A DNA stretch of 64,000 nucleotides, taken from positions 62,001 through 126,000 of the forward strand of contig NZ_FZOQ01000013.1 of assembly GCF_900188175.1 (NCBI RefSeq), given 5' to 3'. This stretch comes from Pontibacter ummariensis. Its GTDB lineage: Bacteria; Bacteroidota; Bacteroidia; Cytophagales; Hymenobacteraceae. The position numbers and the translations under genes are program-made. Below the pieces are notes generated by a model. That model was not told the origin of the DNA, made no database searches, and worked only from the letters and a program-made list of their open reading frames with translations. Shown here piece after piece: positions 60,958 through 64,000 of the stretch; position 1 is the stretch's first letter; each line of letters opens with the position of its first letter.

Positions 60958-61356
60958 TTAATTTGCTTTAATTAAACGGTAGCGGCTCACTTGCCCTCCC
61001 AACTGCACCTCACAAATGTAGACGCCTTTGGGCATACCATCAAACGCTGCACGCACGCTAATGCCGTCGTAGACATAGTCTACCGCAATCCGCTTCGTGT
61101 ACTTCCCTCTTTCATCGGAAAAAGAGATGGTAGCGGTACTTGTGTTTGGATCGTAGAGGCTCACTTTTACCTCGTGCACAAAGGGATTAGGGGCAACAGA
61201 GATGCCTACATTACCGCCTGCTGCACTACCCGCTTTTTGCTGCACACTGTACGTCAGGTTTTGCAGCCCCGAATAGTCTGGCTCCGGATCATGCTGCTTA
61301 CAGCCATTCAGGCAAAGCAAGGCCGCTATAGCCATTGTATACAGGTGTGCTTTCAT
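60958..61356 (-). CDS. Lipoprotein consisting mainly of a T9SS-type A sorting domain
   Basis: 132 residues. A signal peptide with lipobox LNGC (Cys19) and a short linker precede a domain that resembles a type A T9SS C-terminal sorting domain: VAPNPFVHEVKVSLYD, then TISFSDERGKYTKRI, then GMPKGVYICEVQLGG and the end SRYRLIKAN. There is almost no passenger region. Both a lipoprotein signal and a T9SS-like domain are unusual in one small protein. It is upstream in an operon with the barrel gene. Confidence 0.75.
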   Translation of the reverse strand: MKAHLYTMAIAALLCLNGCKQHDPEPDYSGLQNLTYSVQQKAGSAAGGNVGISVAPNPFVHEVKVSLYDPNTSTATISFSDERGKYTKRIAVDYVYDGISVRAAFDGMPKGVYICEVQLGGQVSRYRLIKAN

Positions 61357-61567
61357 ACATCGTTATTTAGAGGAGGAAGATAACAAAAGTACCGCTCTTC
61401 CACAGAATAGGACCAGCTTAGTTTAGAGGAACCGATGTCAACAATTTGTTTGAGGCGATAGCAGGGTTTTCATAAGCATCCCTGTTTCCTAACTACGCCC
61501 TGCAACGCGCGCGGCAGGCAAGTTTCTGCTACTGCTGCACGACTGCCCAAGTCTTGAGAAGTCCCCA

Positions 61568-62818
61568 TCAGTAAGCTCGTCCTCCCAGGGTAGGCAAAAG
61601 TCCTCCTGAGGGCGACTGAACTATAGAAAACCGAACGGGCAGCGTAAAAGTAGTGGCAACTGGCATGTTGTTGACAAGAGCCGGTTTCCACTTTGGCATC
61701 AGCTTCACGACCCGTACTGATTCCTGGTCGAGGCCGTACCCTAATGACTTTATCACTTTAATGCCTTCAACGGAGCCATCAGGCTGCACAGTAAATGTAA
61801 CCACCACGAAGCCTTCTACCCCTGCCCGCTGTGCTGTTGCCGGATAGCGGATATTGCTGGCCAAGAACTTCAGCATTGCCATCTCGCCTCCCGGAAACTC
61901 TGGCTTGGTATCAGGCACCAGTTCCACAACCAGTTTCAAGGTATCAGTTCCTGACGCTGTAGGGTGTACCACTTGGTAGTAGCTTACTTGCTGCTGCGCT
62001 TCATTCTTTTCCTGTACCTCCTGCACGTCTAACTTCAACACGTAGGCCAGCAGCGGGAAATTCGACTTGAAGGCAGTTTCATCCACAGTCCATTTCTCCA
62101 CCTTGTCTAAGTAAGGGAAGTCGGTCCCTAGTCTGAACCTGTCTTCAGAGGTATACGCCACCCTGGCATTCTGCTGTTGAACGTACCCCTTCTCCATCTC
62201 CCCATCTTTGTAGACCTGCTCTATTAAAGGCTTTCCGGCCTTGCCGTTTGTAAGTTCGGTGTACTGCCACTTCCCCACACGGACGCCTCCAGCATAATCA
62301 CCCTTCAGTTGCGCCTGGCTCTGGCCGTCTTCTCCTGAGAACAAGGTGACGTAGGTACCTTTTCCGTTCACGATGGTCTGCGTCCCGCTCTCATCCCAAT
62401 AACTCTGAAACCTGAACTTCGGCCAGTCATACACCACCTCCTGCAAAGCCTGCCCGTTTTCGCGCCAGAACTTCCATAACCCTACTGGCACATTATTCTT
62501 GTAGCTACCCTGTGCCTGCAGCTGCCCGTTCGGAAAGTAAAATAGCCAGTTGCCCTGTTTTAGCCCTCTGCTGTAGTTGCCTCTGGCCATTACCTGCCCG
62601 GATCCGTAGTAATCAGACACCCCCTGATCGAAAAGCATGTTAAAGAGTTGCCCTGTTCGGATAAGCGAGTCGGGGACAGTCGCCAACCGGGTGTAGGCGG
62701 CATTTTCTTTTCTGGTGACCTCCCATTTCTGGTTATAGTAAATAGCCACCTGTTGCTGGGCCTGCGCGCCCGCGAACGCCAGTAGAAGCACGAAGAAAAA
62801 AAGTAAAGCTTGTTTCAT
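61568..62818 (-). CDS. MORN-repeat protein with TonB C-terminal domain
   Basis: 416 residues. A signal peptide (MKQALLFFFVLLLAFAGA) is followed by MORN_2/YwqK-like repeats (about 80-215): YYGSGQVMARGNYSRGLKQGNWLFYF, then NGQLQAQGSYKNNVPVGLWKFWRENG. The last 110 residues form a TonB C-terminal domain: PEFPGGEMAMLKFLASNIRYPATAQRAGVEGFVVVTFTV, ending TTFTLPVRFSI. Classical TonB has an inner-membrane anchor; here the N-terminus looks like a cleaved signal, which is odd. It may be an energy-transducer-like periplasmic protein. Confidence 0.85.
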   Translation of the reverse strand: MKQALLFFFVLLLAFAGAQAQQQVAIYYNQKWEVTRKENAAYTRLATVPDSLIRTGQLFNMLFDQGVSDYYGSGQVMARGNYSRGLKQGNWLFYFPNGQLQAQGSYKNNVPVGLWKFWRENGQALQEVVYDWPKFRFQSYWDESGTQTIVNGKGTYVTLFSGEDGQSQAQLKGDYAGGVRVGKWQYTELTNGKAGKPLIEQVYKDGEMEKGYVQQQNARVAYTSEDRFRLGTDFPYLDKVEKWTVDETAFKSNFPLLAYVLKLDVQEVQEKNEAQQQVSYYQVVHPTASGTDTLKLVVELVPDTKPEFPGGEMAMLKFLASNIRYPATAQRAGVEGFVVVTFTVQPDGSVEGIKVIKSLGYGLDQESVRVVKLMPKWKPALVNNMPVATTFTLPVRFSIVQSPSGGLLPTLGGRAY

Positions 62819-62866
62819 GTCAGTGGTAGTGTTGGTATATCACTGTGCTAATATAGCATAAAAGCA

Positions 62867-62899
62867 AAAGCCGCCTAACTTTTACAGCTAGGCGGCTTT
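62867..62899. terminator. ndk terminator
   Basis: AAAGCCGCCTA / TAGGCGGCTTT with an 11-base loop, 25 bases past the ndk stop on the minus strand, followed by T-rich sequence. Confidence 0.8.
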
Positions 62900-62924
62900 A
62901 CATCAATAAGTATGCTTTTAACGC

Positions 62925-63344
62925 TTAGAAACGCTCGTCGGCAGAGAAAAAGAAGTCACCTTCGATCTTGGCGTTCTCATCAGAGTCAGAACCGTGGATC
63001 GCGTTTGCCTCAATAGACTTGGCATACTTCTTACGGATAGTCCCCTCTTCTGCCTGTGCAGGGTTAGTGGCACCGATCAGTTTGCGGAAGTCTTCCACAG
63101 CGTTGTCTTTCTCCAGAATCATTGCCACGATAGGGCCAGAAGACATGTATTTTACAAGGTCGCCGTAGAAAGGACGCTCTTTGTGTACTTCATAGAACTT
63201 ACCAGCGCGCTCCTCAGACAGCTTTGTTTTCTTCATTGCCACGATGCGGAAGCCGCCTTCCTCAATCATCTGTGTAATGCCACCAATGTGATTTTCAGCC
63301 ACTGCGTCAGGCTTGATCATAGTAAATGTGATGTTTCCGGCCAT
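62925..63344 (-). CDS. ndk: Nucleoside diphosphate kinase
   Basis: A 139-residue enzyme that transfers the gamma phosphate of NTPs to NDPs through a phosphohistidine. The catalytic His117 is in NAIHGSDS, and other conserved segments are [37 protein letters not shown] and [16 protein letters not shown]. Length is standard. A -7 element lies at 63388-63395. Confidence 0.97.
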   Translation of the reverse strand: MAGNITFTMIKPDAVAENHIGGITQMIEEGGFRIVAMKKTKLSEERAGKFYEVHKERPFYGDLVKYMSSGPIVAMILEKDNAVEDFRKLIGATNPAQAEEGTIRKKYAKSIEANAIHGSDSDENAKIEGDFFFSADERF

Positions 63345-63387
63345 GTCTCTTCAATAGTTATGGTTTATACTTCTAAAAATGAAGCTG

Positions 63388-63395
63388 CAAAAGTA
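63388..63395 (-). promoter_or_regulatory. -7 promoter element of ndk
   Basis: On the minus strand TACTTTTG matches TAnnTTTG exactly, 43 bases before the start codon at 63344. Confidence 0.5.
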
Positions 63396-63572
63396 GGGCA
63401 TTTTACCTAATTCGCATACTTTTCTTCTTACTTTGATTAACTCTTGCCACCGCTGCAGGGTTGCCAAAACAGGCCAGGAGGTGGCTTAAACGCTATTTTA
63501 TTGTTTTAGAAGTATTTTATTCAGAAATTCGCGCCTTATATCCTTATTAATCAGAGGATTTAAATTGACAGT

Positions 63573-64000
63573 ATGCATAATATCAATGCTCTGAAAGAGC
63601 TCTTAAAAGAGCCTAAAGAGGTGATGATCACCACGCACCATAAACCAGATGCGGATGCGTTGGGCTCGTCGCTGGGCTTGGCCGGGTACCTGAAAAAGAA
63701 AGGGCACCGGGTTACCGTGATCACACCTTCTGACTACCCGGACTTCCTGAACTGGATGGAGGGAAACGACGATGTGATCGTGTACTCGGAGAACAACGAC
63801 GCCCTGGTGCAGCGCATCATCAATGAGGCACAGGTCATCTTCTGCCTCGACTTCAACAACCTGTCCCGTATTAACGAGATGGGCGAGTACATCCGGCACG
63901 CGAAGGGGACAAAGGTACTGGTGGACCACCACCTGCAGCCAGAGGACTTCGCAGACCTGGACTACGCGAACACCGAGGCCGCGGCCACAGCTGAGATCGT
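63573..64000 (+). CDS. nrnA: DHH-family phosphoesterase, NrnA-like (5' part)
   Basis: 142 complete codons run from the ATG at 63573 off the window edge. DHH motif I is visible as THHKPDADALGSSLGL, motif II as CLDFNNLSRI and motif III (DHH) as VDHHLQPEDF. This order is that of bifunctional oligoribonuclease / pAp phosphatase NrnA, which degrades nanoRNA and 3'-phosphoadenosine 5'-phosphate. The C-terminal DHHA1 domain lies outside the window. Confidence 0.9.
   Translation, partial: MHNINALKELLKEPKEVMITTHHKPDADALGSSLGLAGYLKKKGHRVTVITPSDYPDFLNWMEGNDDVIVYSENNDALVQRIINEAQVIFCLDFNNLSRINEMGEYIRHAKGTKVLVDHHLQPEDFADLDYANTEAAATAEI

Noticed and set aside
1-64000. CRISPR arrays, tRNA or rRNA genes, integrases, transposases
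   Set aside because: Reading both strands I saw no regularly spaced repeats, no cloverleaf, no transposase or integrase motif and no clear insertion-sequence ends.

Overview
This window looks like chromosomal DNA of a member of the Bacteroidota, most likely order Cytophagales near Pontibacter or Hymenobacter. That placement is inferred from gene content and style. There are three SusC/SusD pairs, several proteins with type IX secretion C-terminal domains, many lipoproteins, and promoter-like TTTG / TAnnTTTG (-33/-7) elements in place of the E. coli type. No tRNA, rRNA, CRISPR array, integrase or intact insertion sequence was seen. Both edges cut a gene: a PAP2-type phosphatase on the left and an NrnA-like DHH phosphoesterase on the right.

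Positions 1 to 20 kb are a minus-strand nutrient-acquisition region. Three susC-susD pairs (1.8-5.0/0.3-1.8, 7.2-10.3/5.7-7.2 and 16.6-19.6/15.1-16.6 kb) flank a secreted S9 prolyl oligopeptidase-type peptidase and an exported amidase-signature enzyme. No glycoside hydrolase is present, so peptides or amides are likelier cargo than glycans. A hairpin terminator follows each unit. Between two pairs, at about 5.45-5.67 kb, lies a stretch with long-range helices, a promoter-like element and a terminator that reads as a candidate non-coding RNA.

Positions 20 to 34 kb hold mixed housekeeping and envelope genes: a MOSC protein, a T9SS-sorted M1 aminopeptidase, a TM2 / DUF2752 membrane pair, and a lipoprotein sugar-dehydrogenase-like beta-propeller overlapping a lipoprotein cytochrome c. 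They continue with a DCC thiol protein, a CNNM/CorC-type transporter, a DUF4380 lipoprotein, an SMP-30 protein, an RhlE-like DEAD-box helicase and a diiron-type beta-lactamase-fold protein.

Positions 34 to 39.6 kb are a compact TetR - ABC - HlyD - TolC operon. The ABC nucleotide-binding domain keeps Walker A but deviates at the Q-loop, signature motif, catalytic Glu, D-loop and H-loop. A 13-bp palindrome sits just upstream of the regulator's -7 box.

Positions 39.6 to 54.6 kb contain a TSUP permease, a large lamin-tail T9SS-type protein, asd with a long potentially structured leader, a low-density stretch with a YD-repeat-like remnant, hydrolase, chromate transporter, acetyltransferase, several lipoproteins (one with a duplicated His/Cys motif), an FAD monooxygenase, a flippase-like protein and scpA. 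Positions 54.6 to 64 kb carry dxs, a hydrolase, an MFS transporter, small lipoproteins, a LysM protein, an outer-membrane barrel, a TonB/MORN protein, ndk and the start of nrnA.
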